A stretch of 64,000 nucleotides of DNA from NCBI RefSeq assembly GCF_003287935.1, contig NZ_CP030287.1:1116001-1180000 (forward strand), read 5' to 3'. Shown here in pieces: positions 27,310 through 35,988 of the stretch; the first letter of the stretch is position 1, and the number at the start of each line of letters is the position of its first letter. The position numbers were made by a program, and so were the translations under genes. The notes beneath the pieces were generated by a model. The model was not told where the DNA came from, did no database searches, and was given only the letters and a program-made list of their open reading frames with translations. This DNA is from Streptomyces sp. ICC1. Lineage in GTDB: Bacteria; Actinomycetota; Actinomycetes; Streptomycetales; Streptomycetaceae.

Positions 27310-29094
27310 ATGTCACCAGGCAACCCGAGATCCCCCGAGCAGCCGATGCCTCGGGATCGCACGCCCCGCCGTAGCCGGATTCTCCGGCATTTGGTCGTGG
27401 GGGCGGTGGCGGTGCTCGCCGCCTCGGCCGGTGTCGGCGCCCTGGCGCCCAGCGCGGGCGCCGCGCCGACCGTCCGCATCAGTGTGGATGCCGGTACCTC
27501 CTTGGGCACGGTGCCCAGAAGTGGTGTCGGCCTCAACACGGGCTTCGGCGACGAGCACATGGGGGACCCCAAGGTGACATCGCTGATGAAGGCCGCGGGA
27601 GTCCGGCAACTGCGCTATCCCGGCGGCTCCGGCGCGGACGACTACCACTGGAAGACCCACACCTCCGGCGACGGCAGCGGCTGGATCCCCTCCAACACCA
27701 ACTTCGACCACTTCATGGCCACCGCGAAGAAGGTCGGCGCCCAGCCGATCCTGACCGCGAACTACGGTTCCGGCACCCCCCAGGAGGCCGCCGACTGGGT
27801 CAAGTACGCCAACGTCGACAAAGGTTACGGCGTGAAGTACTGGGAGATCGGCAACGAGGTCTACGGCAACGGGCACTACGGCAACGGCAAGGGCTGGGAA
27901 ACCGACACCCACGCCGACAAGAGCCCGAAGGAGTACGGAAAGAACCTGGTCGCCTACTCGAAGGCGATGAAGGCCGTGGACCCGAAGGTGAAGATCGGAG
28001 CGGTGCTCACCACCCCCGGTGGTTGGCCGGACAAGGAGAAGGCTCCCGGTGACAGCGCCGACTGGAACCACACGGTGCTCTCCATCGCGGCAAGCTCGAT
28101 CGACTTCGTCATCGTCCACTGGTATCCGGGCGGCACCACCACGGCCGACCTGCTGAACACCCCCTCGCGGATCGCCGGTGCCACGTCCTCGCTGCGCTCG
28201 CTGATCGCCAAGTACGCGGGCTCGCGCGCCGCTTCGGTGGAGATCGCGGTCACCGAGACCGACGCCGTCGGCTCGCCCGCCTTGACCAGCCAGGCCGCGG
28301 CCCTGTTCGCGCCGGACACCTACATGACCTGGTTCGAGCAGGGTGCCACCCACGTGGACTGGTGGAACCTGCACAACGGCTCGGGCGAAGCACCCACCAC
28401 CGTCCACGGCGAGACCGACTACCGGGACGGGGGCATTCTCTCCGCTGGAACCTGCGCCGGGGGGAAGTGCCAACCGCCGCGCGACACGCCCTTCCCCACC
28501 TACTGGGGCATCCGCTCGCTGACCGCACTGGCGCAGCCCGGCGACACCATGGTCAAGTCGTCCTCGGGCAACTCGTCGGTTGCCGTGCACGCGGTGCGGA
28601 GCGGCAACGGCGGTCTGAACGTCATGCTGATCAACAAGAGCCCGCAGAACGCGGCGCCGGTGTCGCTCTCGTACGCCGGATTCACCCCGGCCGCCGGGGC
28701 GGTCACGACCGTTTCGTATGCCAAGGGAGATACTGCCCTGACGACGGCGAAGCGGGGTACGGCGGTCGCACAGACGCTGCCGCCGTATTCGATCACGACT
28801 CTTCAGCTGAAGCCCGCGTCGGGGACCGCCGGCGCTGCCAAGCCGACGCCCGCCCCCACGCCGACCGCCGCCACGCCGGTTGTTACCGCCTCCGGCACGA
28901 CCGGCACCCGTGCGCAGGCGGAGCGCGGCGTACCCGTCGGCCAGCCGACCCCGGGCAGCACGTCCGGCGGCCTGGCTTCCACCGGGGTGAGCAACACCAT
29001 CACCTACAGCGCCCTCGGTGGCCTGCTGGTCATCGTCGCCGGCAGCGTGCTGGTGCTTCGCGGACGTCGCCGCGGGGCTTTGCGCGGGAAGTGA
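27310..29094 (+). CDS. Surface-anchored clan GH-A arabinofuranosidase with LAXTG sorting signal
   Basis: A 594-residue protein with a Sec signal (basic RRSRILRH, hydrophobic, cleavage after AGA). The TIM-barrel acid/base Glu lies in YWEIGNEVYG and the nucleophile Glu in IAVTETDAVG, as in alpha-L-arabinofuranosidases related to GH51. A Thr/Pro/Ala-rich linker follows. The C-terminus is LASTG, a hydrophobic helix and RGRRRG: a class E sortase (LAXTG) sorting signal, so the enzyme is probably linked to the cell wall. The ATG at 27310 has GGAG at 7 bases. No LacI operator was found upstream, unlike its neighbours. Confidence 0.87.
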   Translation: MSPGNPRSPEQPMPRDRTPRRSRILRHLVVGAVAVLAASAGVGALAPSAGAAPTVRISVDAGTSLGTVPRSGVGLNTGFGDEHMGDPKVTSLMKAAGVRQLRYPGGSGADDYHWKTHTSGDGSGWIPSNTNFDHFMATAKKVGAQPILTANYGSGTPQEAADWVKYANVDKGYGVKYWEIGNEVYGNGHYGNGKGWETDTHADKSPKEYGKNLVAYSKAMKAVDPKVKIGAVLTTPGGWPDKEKAPGDSADWNHTVLSIAASSIDFVIVHWYPGGTTTADLLNTPSRIAGATSSLRSLIAKYAGSRAASVEIAVTETDAVGSPALTSQAAALFAPDTYMTWFEQGATHVDWWNLHNGSGEAPTTVHGETDYRDGGILSAGTCAGGKCQPPRDTPFPTYWGIRSLTALAQPGDTMVKSSSGNSSVAVHAVRSGNGGLNVMLINKSPQNAAPVSLSYAGFTPAAGAVTTVSYAKGDTALTTAKRGTAVAQTLPPYSITTLQLKPASGTAGAAKPTPAPTPTAATPVVTASGTTGTRAQAERGVPVGQPTPGSTSGGLASTGVSNTITYSALGGLLVIVAGSVLVLRGRRRGALRGK

Positions 29095-29108
29095 GACCGC
29101 GTGAGTGA

Positions 29109-29160
29109 CCGACGGCCCGGCAGCAACGCCACCCACCCGTGGCGCGCGCCGGGCCGTCGG
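29109..29160 (+). terminator. 13-bp hairpin after the surface arabinofuranosidase
   Basis: CCGACGGCCCGGC at 29109-29121 pairs with GCCGGGCCGTCGG at 29148-29160. Confidence 0.7.
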
Positions 29161-29350
29161 CCTCCGCGCCGGCGTCGGCGGTCACGGGACGAGACCGGGT
29201 CGGTGCTGTTCGCAGACTCCACCGATGCCACCATGCGGGGCATCTAACGGAACTGGCGCCACGTGTGGCGCACCGCAGGAGGCAGCGCCGATCGCTGCGC
29301 CCCACCCCGCTGCTGATCTCCGGCCTTCTGTAGACCGGTAGCGCCGCCCG

Positions 29351-29449
29351 GACACGTCCGTGGGCGCCACCTGCACCACCGGCGCCGACGGTGTCTGCAC
29401 CGCGACCGTCCCGCTGGGGAGCTACTACTGGCAGGAGACCAAAGCACCG
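29351..29449 (+). pseudogene. Remnant of a SpaA/CnaB-type isopeptide domain protein
   Basis: Thirty-three plus-strand codons read [16 protein letters not shown] followed by [12 protein letters not shown], the typical end of a prealbumin-like CnaB/SpaA domain of Gram-positive surface adhesins. No start, rest of domain or sorting signal remains. The surrounding 29161-29690 holds no other recognisable gene. The remnant lies beside a LAXTG protein, which suggests that a surface-protein locus was once here. Confidence 0.6.
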
Positions 29450-29690
29450 CACCGCCGGGAGCACTCCCATTCGTAGGCACATGAAGCCGGCCCCGCGCGG
29501 TGCGCGTCAAGCCACGCACCCGCGTTCACCTTCCGTAACCGGACCTCCCCCTGCCCCACCGCGTACGGTCGACGGGCCCGTCCTGGGCGATCTCCCCACG
29601 GACATCGCCTGGTCCCTTCGGGTTCACCCCGAGGGGACCGGGCCGGCGTTTCCCAACGGCCGTGAAGCCAAAGGCCCGAGCCGACCCCCG

Positions 29691-31088
29691 TCAGTAGCCG
29701 ACGTGGAAGGTGGCGTCGGCCTTCTCCGTGGTGGTGGCGATCGGGTCGATGCGCAGGACGTAGCCGGTGTGCCGGATGTAATGCGTCGGGAAGTTGTGCG
29801 AACGGAAGGACGACCAGGAGGAGTCGGCCAGGCCGGCGGTCCTTTGGAACGTGGCGTCCGCGGCGAAGGTCGCGGTGCCGTCGTTCTCTTCCAGCCGCAG
29901 GTCGTAGTTGGAGTGCCGCAGGTAGCGGGTCGGGAAGTTGACCGACTGGAAGGACACGCCCGCGCTGTCGGCCAGGCCGCGTACGAGTTTCCACTGCGAG
30001 TCGGTGTACGGGTCGAACGGGTAGACATCGATCCGGCCGACGGAGTTGGCATGACGGACGTAACGGTCGGGGTAGTTGTAGGACTTCAGCCGGTTCCAGG
30101 CGGGGCTGCCCCACTTCGCCACGAGGTTGTCGTACTCACTCGTGGTGATCGTCGCGATGGTGCAGTGCTTGGAGTTGAGCGGCTGGGTGTAGAGGCGCTG
30201 GTCGAGCGGGGTCCAGGTGCCGGCGGCGAGGTCGTTGCTCTGCCAGGCGTAGAAGACGCCGTTCGGCGAGTAGGTGTCGCCCCACAGGTACCAGGATCCG
30301 GAGGTCAGGGATTTCACCAGGGTCGGCGCCTCGGTGGCACCGTGAGCGGCCGCCGTGCTGAAGGGCGTGAAGCTGCCCGGATTGAGGGTGGTCGACCGCG
30401 CGCCGACCAGGGCCTCGTCCCTCTTGTGGTAGAGGTAGTTGACCCCGTTGACGCCCACGGCCAGATTGCCGTCGATGATGTCGTAGCCGGGATCGAAGAA
30501 AACCTGCGGGGGCGACACCGTCTGGAAGTCGGTGGTGTAGTTCACCATGATCACGCCGTGGCCGCTGGCATTGACGGACGAGTAGATGATCCCGTACGCG
30601 CCCCGGCCGGCGTCCCAGAACGTCTCGGGCGCCCAGCTGTGGGTGATCATGTCGTGCAGCTTGAGGCGTCGGTATCCCGTGAGGCTGCGCAGGTCCGCGG
30701 AGTCCCAGACGTGGATGTACTGACTGTTGTAGCCCCAGTCGAAGCCCTTGAGGTCGGTGGCGAGTACGACGAAGGTGCCGTCCTGCTTGCGCATGATGAA
30801 CGGATCACGCAGGCCGCCCGCACCCTCGGTCGGGGTCACCACGGGGTTGTTCTGGTTGAGCGGCATCCAGCGCAGGCCGTCGGTGCTGACGGCCAAGTGC
30901 AGGCCGTAGTTGGCGTCCAGCAAGGCCGCGGACTCGGTGAAGTAGCCCATGACGTAGGCCGCGTCGGCAGCGTAGGCGGGCCGCGCGCCCAGGGCCAGCG
31001 TGCCGCTCAGGGCCAGCGGGACGGTGGCGGCCATACCGAGGAACAGGCGTCGCGACGGGTGGGGGCCGGGGCCGGTTGTTGCGGTCAT
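29691..31088 (-). CDS. Secreted GH43 arabinofuranosidase/arabinanase-like with CBM42 (AbfB)
   Basis: A 465-residue enzyme with a twin-arginine-type signal (SRRLFLGMAATVPLALSG, cleavage after AYA). The GH43 propeller has Asp in GLRDPFIM, Asp in DIIDGNLAV and Glu in TEAPTLVK. From about residue 325 an AbfB/CBM42 arabinofuranose-binding domain follows (YNYPDRYVRHANS, FPTRYLRHSNYDLRL, FPTHYIRHTGYVLRI repeats). The ATG at 31088 follows GGAG at 6 bases. A LacI operator lies about 205 bases upstream. The role is release of arabinose from arabinan or arabinoxylan side chains. Confidence 0.9.
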   Translation of the reverse strand: MTATTGPGPHPSRRLFLGMAATVPLALSGTLALGARPAYAADAAYVMGYFTESAALLDANYGLHLAVSTDGLRWMPLNQNNPVVTPTEGAGGLRDPFIMRKQDGTFVVLATDLKGFDWGYNSQYIHVWDSADLRSLTGYRRLKLHDMITHSWAPETFWDAGRGAYGIIYSSVNASGHGVIMVNYTTDFQTVSPPQVFFDPGYDIIDGNLAVGVNGVNYLYHKRDEALVGARSTTLNPGSFTPFSTAAAHGATEAPTLVKSLTSGSWYLWGDTYSPNGVFYAWQSNDLAAGTWTPLDQRLYTQPLNSKHCTIATITTSEYDNLVAKWGSPAWNRLKSYNYPDRYVRHANSVGRIDVYPFDPYTDSQWKLVRGLADSAGVSFQSVNFPTRYLRHSNYDLRLEENDGTATFAADATFQRTAGLADSSWSSFRSHNFPTHYIRHTGYVLRIDPIATTTEKADATFHVGY

Positions 31089-31294
31089 TTGCGCTCCAGG
31101 GTGCGTGGGGGCGGGCGGCCGTTCTCGGCAGGCACGGCATGCACCGTCGCAGTGCTGGGCGGGGGCGCCCGGACCACGGGATGCAACGGGTCCCGCGGGT
31201 GGTCGCGGACGTTGCGTCCCGGGGCGGGAGGTTGCTGCCCGTTCCGTGGAGCCCAGCCCGTCGGGAGTGCGGGGACGGTGGAAGCAGGATCGAA

Positions 31295-31308
31295 TGTTAG
31301 CGCTAACA
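31295..31308. promoter_or_regulatory. LacI-family operator, perfect palindrome
   Basis: TGTTAGCGCTAACA, identical in its core to the 22199 site, lies upstream of the minus-strand CBM42 arabinosidase. The three sites form an apparent regulon under an unseen LacI-type repressor. Confidence 0.8.
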
Positions 31309-31388
31309 ATCAATTCAGCCAGGACACGCGGTAGATGAGAGCGGCTCGGTGGCCATCACTATGGGTCTGCCCGAGTAGCGCGTCAAGG

Positions 31389-31625
31389 TCACGCGCAAGG
31401 TCGTCCCGTTGCCCGGCCGGGAAGCGCGGCCCGACCCGATCCGTCGTCCCGGACGGGCACGTCGGCCTCGACGAAGCCCAGCCGCCGGTTCATGCCGATG
31501 GCCGCAGCGTTGCCCGGGTGGTGGAAGGCCCGCATCCAGTGCACGCCGTGCGAACGCGCGAAGCTGATCGCCAGAAGCTTCATCGCCGGCGCGACGCCCC
31601 TCCCTCGGTGGCCGGCCGGCACTCC
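31389..31625 (-). pseudogene. GNAT acetyltransferase, C-terminal fragment
   Basis: The reading APAMKLLAISFARSHGV, then FHHPGNAAAIGMNRRLGF, is the acetyl-CoA-binding and C-terminal part of a GNAT N-acetyltransferase. The N-terminal half is missing; upstream sequence runs into the end of the quinone oxidoreductase gene. It lies at the right edge of the arabinan island and probably marks a deletion or insertion junction. Confidence 0.6.
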
Positions 31626-31632
31626 GTCTGCG

Positions 31633-32616
31633 CTATTGGGGGATGGTGAGCAGGATGCGGCCGTGGCCACCGCCGGCGTCGACGTGGTCGTGGGCCTTGG
31701 CGATGTCGTCCAGCGGGTAGCGGTCGCCGACGGCGATGGTGAGGGCGCCGACGGCGGCGGCGGAGGTGAGGTCGCGGGCGGCCTGGCGCTTGGCCTCGGC
31801 GGGGAAGTCGTCGCTGCCGAGCAGGCGCAGGGTGACGTTGTTGAACAGCAGCGGCCAGAAGGGGATCTCGGTGCGGTCCGTGCGGGTGGCGGAGGCGGCG
31901 ATGACGGCGTTGTTGGCGGCGACGGCGTTGTCGAGGTCGGCGTTGTCGGACAGGGCGACCTCGATGATCCGGTCGACCCCCTGCGGCGCGTACGAGCGGA
32001 TGGCTGCGGCGGGGTCGCCGGTATCCAGGGCGACGGCGTGGGAGACGACGGCCGGGTCGACGTGGTCGAGGTCCGCGGTGCGGCGGACGGTGGCGATCAC
32101 GGTGGCGCCGGCCCAGTGGGCGAGCTGGGCGGCCAGTGAGCCGACGCCGCCGAGGACTCCGTGGACCAGGACCGGTCGGCCGTCGACGGGGCCGTCGGCG
32201 AAGACGGTGCGGTGGGCGGTGATACCGGGGATGCCGAGGCTCGCCCCCAGCTCATCAGTCAGATGGTCGGGCAGAAGTACGGCTTGGTGGTCGGGTACGA
32301 CGGTGTACTGAGCAGCTGTACCGAAGGGGCGGTAGGACTGGGCGCCGTATACCCAGACCCGCTGTCCGACGCGGCGGGCGTCGACTTGGGCGCCCACGGC
32401 GTCGATGACTCCGGCGGCGTCGCTGTGCGGGATCACCCGTGGGTAGGGCATGGACGAGCCGAGCCAGCCGCGCCGCTTCTTGGTGTCGCCGGGGTTGACT
32501 CCCGAGACGGTGACACGGACGCGGACCTCGCCGGGGCCGGGGGCGGGATCAGGGAGTTCACCGACGTGCAGGACATCGGCGGCGGGGCCCTGGTCGTCGT
32601 ACCAGGAAGCAAGCAT
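31633..32616 (-). CDS. Zinc-type MDR / NADPH:quinone oxidoreductase
   Basis: A 327-residue medium-chain dehydrogenase/reductase of the quinone oxidoreductase branch, lacking the zinc ligands of alcohol dehydrogenases. The NADPH-binding Rossmann motif is HGVLGGVGSLAAQLA near residue 145-160. The ATG at 32616 follows GGAGG. It reduces quinones or enones with NADPH. It is 20 bases downstream of a PadR regulator gene on the same strand, so the two form a regulated pair. Confidence 0.88.
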   Translation of the reverse strand: MLASWYDDQGPAADVLHVGELPDPAPGPGEVRVRVTVSGVNPGDTKKRRGWLGSSMPYPRVIPHSDAAGVIDAVGAQVDARRVGQRVWVYGAQSYRPFGTAAQYTVVPDHQAVLLPDHLTDELGASLGIPGITAHRTVFADGPVDGRPVLVHGVLGGVGSLAAQLAHWAGATVIATVRRTADLDHVDPAVVSHAVALDTGDPAAAIRSYAPQGVDRIIEVALSDNADLDNAVAANNAVIAASATRTDRTEIPFWPLLFNNVTLRLLGSDDFPAEAKRQAARDLTSAAAVGALTIAVGDRYPLDDIAKAHDHVDAGGGHGRILLTIPQ

Positions 32617-32636
32617 GGGGGTACCTCCGTGGACAG

Positions 32637-33224
32637 TCAGCTCGCGGGAGCGGCGGGAGCGGCGGGTGCGTGCGGATCGCTGTCGGCGCGTCCGGTGTCG
32701 AATACGGGGGCTTCGTCTCCGAGGGCTTCGCGCAGCCAGGTCCGCTCCGCGCGACTGGTGGCGCGGGCGGTGAGCAGCATGCCCCGCCGGTAGGGGTCGG
32801 CGACCTCCTCGGCACGCAGGGGCCGGTCGTGGTCGTAGAAGAAGCTCGCCGGTTCTTCCAGGAACTCCAGCCGTCTGCTCAGCACCGCGTGCTGTTCGGC
32901 TGCGTCGGGCAGGTGGGAGAGGAATGCCAGGACGATGTAGAACCGGGTGAAGTCGGTGATCTCGTGGTCGGCGGGCTCGCGCAGACGCTGAAGCATGTCG
33001 GCCCGTCCGGCCGCGGTCAGGCTGAGCACGTACCGGGCCGCCCCCGCGGCCGGGTCGGCGCGCCGCTCGATCAAGCCCGCCTTGGTCAGGCGATTGATCG
33101 CCGGATACAGGCTGCCGTCGCTGACCGGCCGCGTATAGCCGGTCAGCTGTGAGACGCGGCGGCGCAGCTCGTGTCCGGGCAGGGGTCCCTCGGCGAGGAA
33201 GCCGAGTATCGCGAGTTCCAGCAT
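32637..33224 (-). CDS. PadR-family transcriptional regulator
   Basis: A 195-residue PadR regulator with an N-terminal winged helix (LAILGFLAEGPLPGHELRRR, then DGSLYPAINRL) and a C-terminal coiled-coil Vir-type dimerisation domain. The ATG at 33224 was chosen over one at 33248, because the latter lies inside the operator palindrome at 33246-33275. It probably represses itself and the quinone oxidoreductase, responding to phenolic or electrophilic ligands. Confidence 0.87.
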   Translation of the reverse strand: MLELAILGFLAEGPLPGHELRRRVSQLTGYTRPVSDGSLYPAINRLTKAGLIERRADPAAGAARYVLSLTAAGRADMLQRLREPADHEITDFTRFYIVLAFLSHLPDAAEQHAVLSRRLEFLEEPASFFYDHDRPLRAEEVADPYRRGMLLTARATSRAERTWLREALGDEAPVFDTGRADSDPHAPAAPAAPAS

Positions 33225-33245
33225 GAGTCCATCTTCGCACAGGTG

Positions 33246-33275
33246 CATCGAATCGATGTGAACATCGATTCGATG
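33246..33275. promoter_or_regulatory. PadR operator, perfect inverted repeat
   Basis: CATCGAATCGATGT at 33246-33259 is exactly complementary to 33262-33275, with a 2-base spacer. It contains the ATGT/ACAT half-sites typical of PadR operators. Its position 22 bases upstream of the padR start supports autoregulation. It could also affect the plus-strand SnoaL-like gene beyond the MITE. Confidence 0.75.
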
Positions 33276-33307
33276 TTACGCTCGTAGGTACCCGCCCAAA
33301 CGTTTCT

Positions 33308-33314
33308 GGAGAGG
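33308..33314 (+). promoter_or_regulatory. Orphaned ribosome binding site interrupted by the MITE
   Basis: GGAGAGG is followed by CACAG and then the CTAG where the MITE begins. If one CTAG and the element are removed, this Shine-Dalgarno sits 9 bases before the ATG of the SnoaL-like gene at 33485, an ideal distance. At present about 170 bases separate them. Confidence 0.7.
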
Positions 33315-33319
33315 CACAG

Positions 33320-33484
33320 CTAGTGCTGTGGCCGGGAAGGTTTGCCGGGTCGCGGTGTCCGGTGCGGTGCATCGCAAGGCGGAGGGCCGCCGCTTGTACT
33401 GGACGTACTTCGGTGGTCCGACAACGCGGCGAGGTGCCGTGCCGGGCGCCGCGACCCGGTGAACCTTTCCGGTCACAGCACTAG
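33320..33484. mobile_element. MITE-like palindromic element, copy 2
   Basis: A 165-bp element bounded by CTAG, nearly identical to 14781-14945 except in the central loop region. It lies between the ribosome binding site and the start codon of the SnoaL-like gene. It carries no open frame with a start and ribosome binding site. Confidence 0.87.
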
Positions 33485-33904
33485 ATGCAATCGCAGTCCA
33501 CCGAGTCAGTGATGAACCGCTTCGTCGAGTTCATCAACACGGGCAACGAGGATCTCGCCCGCGAGGTCATTTCTCCGGACGCGGTGTTCCACGCACCCAG
33601 CCACCCGGAACCGCTGCGGGGGCCCGATGGGTACATGGAAGTCCTCGGAATGATGCGCAGCGCCTTCCCGGACGTCCAGTGGACGCTGGAGGAGACGGTC
33701 ACCGAAGGCGACACGGTCGCCGCGCGGTTCACCATGCGGGGAACCCACGACGGTGAATTCTTCGGGATCCCGGCGACCGGCAACAAGATCTCGGTGCAGG
33801 CCATGAACTTCTACTACCTGGCCGACGGCCGGATCGTCGGCGAACGGGGCCAGCCCGATCTCCTCGGGGTGATGCAGCAGATCGGCGCCGTACCGGCGCC
33901 GTGA
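33485..33904 (+). CDS. SnoaL-like/NTF2-fold protein (ester cyclase type)
   Basis: A 139-residue alpha+beta-barrel protein of the SnoaL-like family (MNRFVEFINTGNEDLAREVI, later FTMRGTHDGEFFGIPATG). Members act as cyclases, isomerases or ligand binders; the substrate here is unknown. The ATG at 33485 directly abuts the MITE, which has displaced the original Shine-Dalgarno, so translation may be weakened or leaderless. The divergent PadR operator suggests that it belonged to the same stress response. Confidence 0.8.
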   Translation: MQSQSTESVMNRFVEFINTGNEDLAREVISPDAVFHAPSHPEPLRGPDGYMEVLGMMRSAFPDVQWTLEETVTEGDTVAARFTMRGTHDGEFFGIPATGNKISVQAMNFYYLADGRIVGERGQPDLLGVMQQIGAVPAP

Positions 33905-33974
33905 GGCAGACAGTCGCCTCCTCCTCCCACGCAACCGTCCAGGTCCGCGCTGCCGCCCTCCCGCAAGGCACATC

Positions 33975-35315
33975 ATGGAATCCCTCGCACCCCCACCGCC
34001 CGCTCAGGCGATAGCCGTCCTGCCCCGGTCCTCCATTCTGGTGGCGGCCCTGTCCACCGTCGTGGAGTGGTACGACTTCACGCTGTACCTGTACATGACC
34101 ACCGTGCTGTCCCGGGTGTTCTTCGGCACCGGCTCCACCTCGCTCCTGATCACCCTGGCGGTCTTCGCCGTCGCCTACCTGATGCGCCCGCTCGGCGCGA
34201 TGGCCTTCGGCCACATCGGGGACCGGCTCGGGCGCCGCAAGGTGCTGCTCGGCTCGATGGCGGTGATGACCTCCGCGATGCTGGCCACCGCCCTGCTCCC
34301 GACCCGCGACGAGATCGGCTCCGCCGCCGGGGTTCTGCTGTTGCTGCTGCGCTGTGTCATGGGCTTCGCCGTCGGTGGCGAGTACACCGGCGTCACCGCC
34401 TACCTGGTCGAAGGCGCCGCACCCCACCGGCGCGGCCTGGTCGCCTCGCTGGCCTCCGCCGCCAGCGAGATCGGTGCGCTGCTCGCCGCCGGGGTCACTG
34501 CCCTCACCGTCACCCTCGTCCCCGGTCCCGCCCTGGACGCGTGGGGGTGGCGCATCCCCTTCCTGTTCGGCGCGCTGCTCGCCACCACGGTGCTGATCGC
34601 CCGCTCCACCATGCGCGAATCCCCCGCCTTCGAGCAGCAGCCCCCGCCCGACACCAAGGGCGCGGGCCCACTGATGACCACTCTGCGCACCCAGCGCCCC
34701 GCGCTCTACCGGACGTGCGCGATCTCGGCGCTCGGCTCGGTGACGTACTACGTCGGCATCAGCTACGTCCCCACCTACCTCGGCGCGGTCAGCGGCTTCA
34801 GGGAGTCCGACGCCTTGTGGCTGTCGACCATCGCGGCCCTCGTCGTCATCGTCGTCACGCCGTTCGCGGGTGTCCTGTCCGACCGGGTCGGCCGCCGCCC
34901 CGCACTCACGCTCTTCGGTGCCCTGGCGGTGATCCTGCCGCCGGCCATGTTCGGCCTCATGACCCAGGGCAGCTTCGCCGCTGCACTGACCGGCGCGGTC
35001 GTCCTGGCCTGCGTGGCAGGCGGCATCAGCGCGGTCGCGGCCTCCGCGATCGCCGAACAGTTCCCCGTCTCCCAGCGCCTCAGCGGCCTCGCGCTCGGCG
35101 CCACCGCAGCCACCGCCCTCTTCGGCGGACTCACCCCTTACGCCTCCCAGGCCCTGGTCGACTCCACCGGCTGGGCCCTGATCCCCGGCGCCCTGGTCGC
35201 CGCCACTGCCCTGGCCGTCCTGCCCGTCCTGCGCCGCCTCCCGGAAACCGCGCCAGCCATCCGTGCACCCCGGCCCGGCCATCTCGCCCCGGAACCCGAA
35301 CCCCAAGCCCGCTGA
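33975..35315 (+). CDS. MFS transporter, metabolite:H+ symporter (MHS) family
   Basis: A 446-residue twelve-helix transporter. It has the MHS/ProP-type N-terminus (STVVEWYDFTLYLYM), the loop 2-3 motif GHIGDRLGRRKVL and its counterpart DRVGRRPAL in the second half. Known relatives import osmolytes, shikimate or dicarboxylates. The C-terminus is Pro-rich and cytoplasmic. It follows the SnoaL-like gene by 70 bases and may be co-transcribed. Confidence 0.88.
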   Translation: MESLAPPPPAQAIAVLPRSSILVAALSTVVEWYDFTLYLYMTTVLSRVFFGTGSTSLLITLAVFAVAYLMRPLGAMAFGHIGDRLGRRKVLLGSMAVMTSAMLATALLPTRDEIGSAAGVLLLLLRCVMGFAVGGEYTGVTAYLVEGAAPHRRGLVASLASAASEIGALLAAGVTALTVTLVPGPALDAWGWRIPFLFGALLATTVLIARSTMRESPAFEQQPPPDTKGAGPLMTTLRTQRPALYRTCAISALGSVTYYVGISYVPTYLGAVSGFRESDALWLSTIAALVVIVVTPFAGVLSDRVGRRPALTLFGALAVILPPAMFGLMTQGSFAAALTGAVVLACVAGGISAVAASAIAEQFPVSQRLSGLALGATAATALFGGLTPYASQALVDSTGWALIPGALVAATALAVLPVLRRLPETAPAIRAPRPGHLAPEPEPQAR

Positions 35316-35324
35316 GCAGACTTC

Positions 35325-35509
35325 GTGCGCTGGAACAACCTCGCCGACGCCGCCGGGCCCGCCGCACTCTTCGCCCCCCGACACAGTGCATACCCGGACC
35401 TTCGACACCCCCGGAGTTCCTCGGCATCACCTTCCACGAGGTCCACGCGAAGTCGATCGCCAACCGGGTCCCGGACGGCTCCAAGCCTTCCAAGGTGCCG
35501 CTCGCATAA
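35325..35509 (+). pseudogene. N-terminal remnant of an Rv2578c-type radical SAM protein
   Basis: Three frames together read MRWNNLADAAGPAALFAP, then DTVHTRTFDTP, then EFLGITFHEVHAKSIANRVP, the characteristic start of the Rv2578c-family radical SAM proteins. Two frameshifts separate the pieces, and the sequence ends before the CxxxCxxC cluster motif. It is a dead 5' stub. Confidence 0.7.
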
Positions 35510-35988
35510 GTGACGCATTGCTCGATGCCAACCAGCCGCCTCGCCGTGCGTCGGTTGCCGGCCCGGAGCGGGTTCCGCGCGCGCCGAGCAGTCGTCGCGG
35601 TGACGGGCTCGACGTCGGCGGCCCCGGTCGCCCGGAACCACAAGGCGAAGTCCTGTATATGGGACCCGCTGGAGGTGGCGGTCACCCTCTGACCAGGCTC
35701 ATGGATGCCCCCCCGGGGGGCACCGTTGCCCCTGCTCGCCCGAGCAGTCATCCGAGTTCCGGCCGGACGCTTTGGCGGAGTTCTGCGTAGTGCCAGGTTT
35801 CGGTGAGAGACCGCTCCTGGGCCGTTCATGACATGGATGTCGCGCGTGGGTCCTGGCTACCGTCCGTGTCACCCGCCGGACCCGCCCGGCAGTAGCCCTC
35901 CCCGGCGCCCACCTGGGAGGGCGTTGCCGGGGGCCGGGCGGCAGGGAGGGGCGATGATCGTACCGAGAGCGGAGCTGGCGAGCGAAGG
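35510..35988. other. Intergenic, no gene seen
   Basis: About 480 bases between the radical SAM stub and the MarR gene. No frame with a plausible start and recognisable product was found on either strand. The last part must contain the MarR promoter. Confidence 0.5.
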
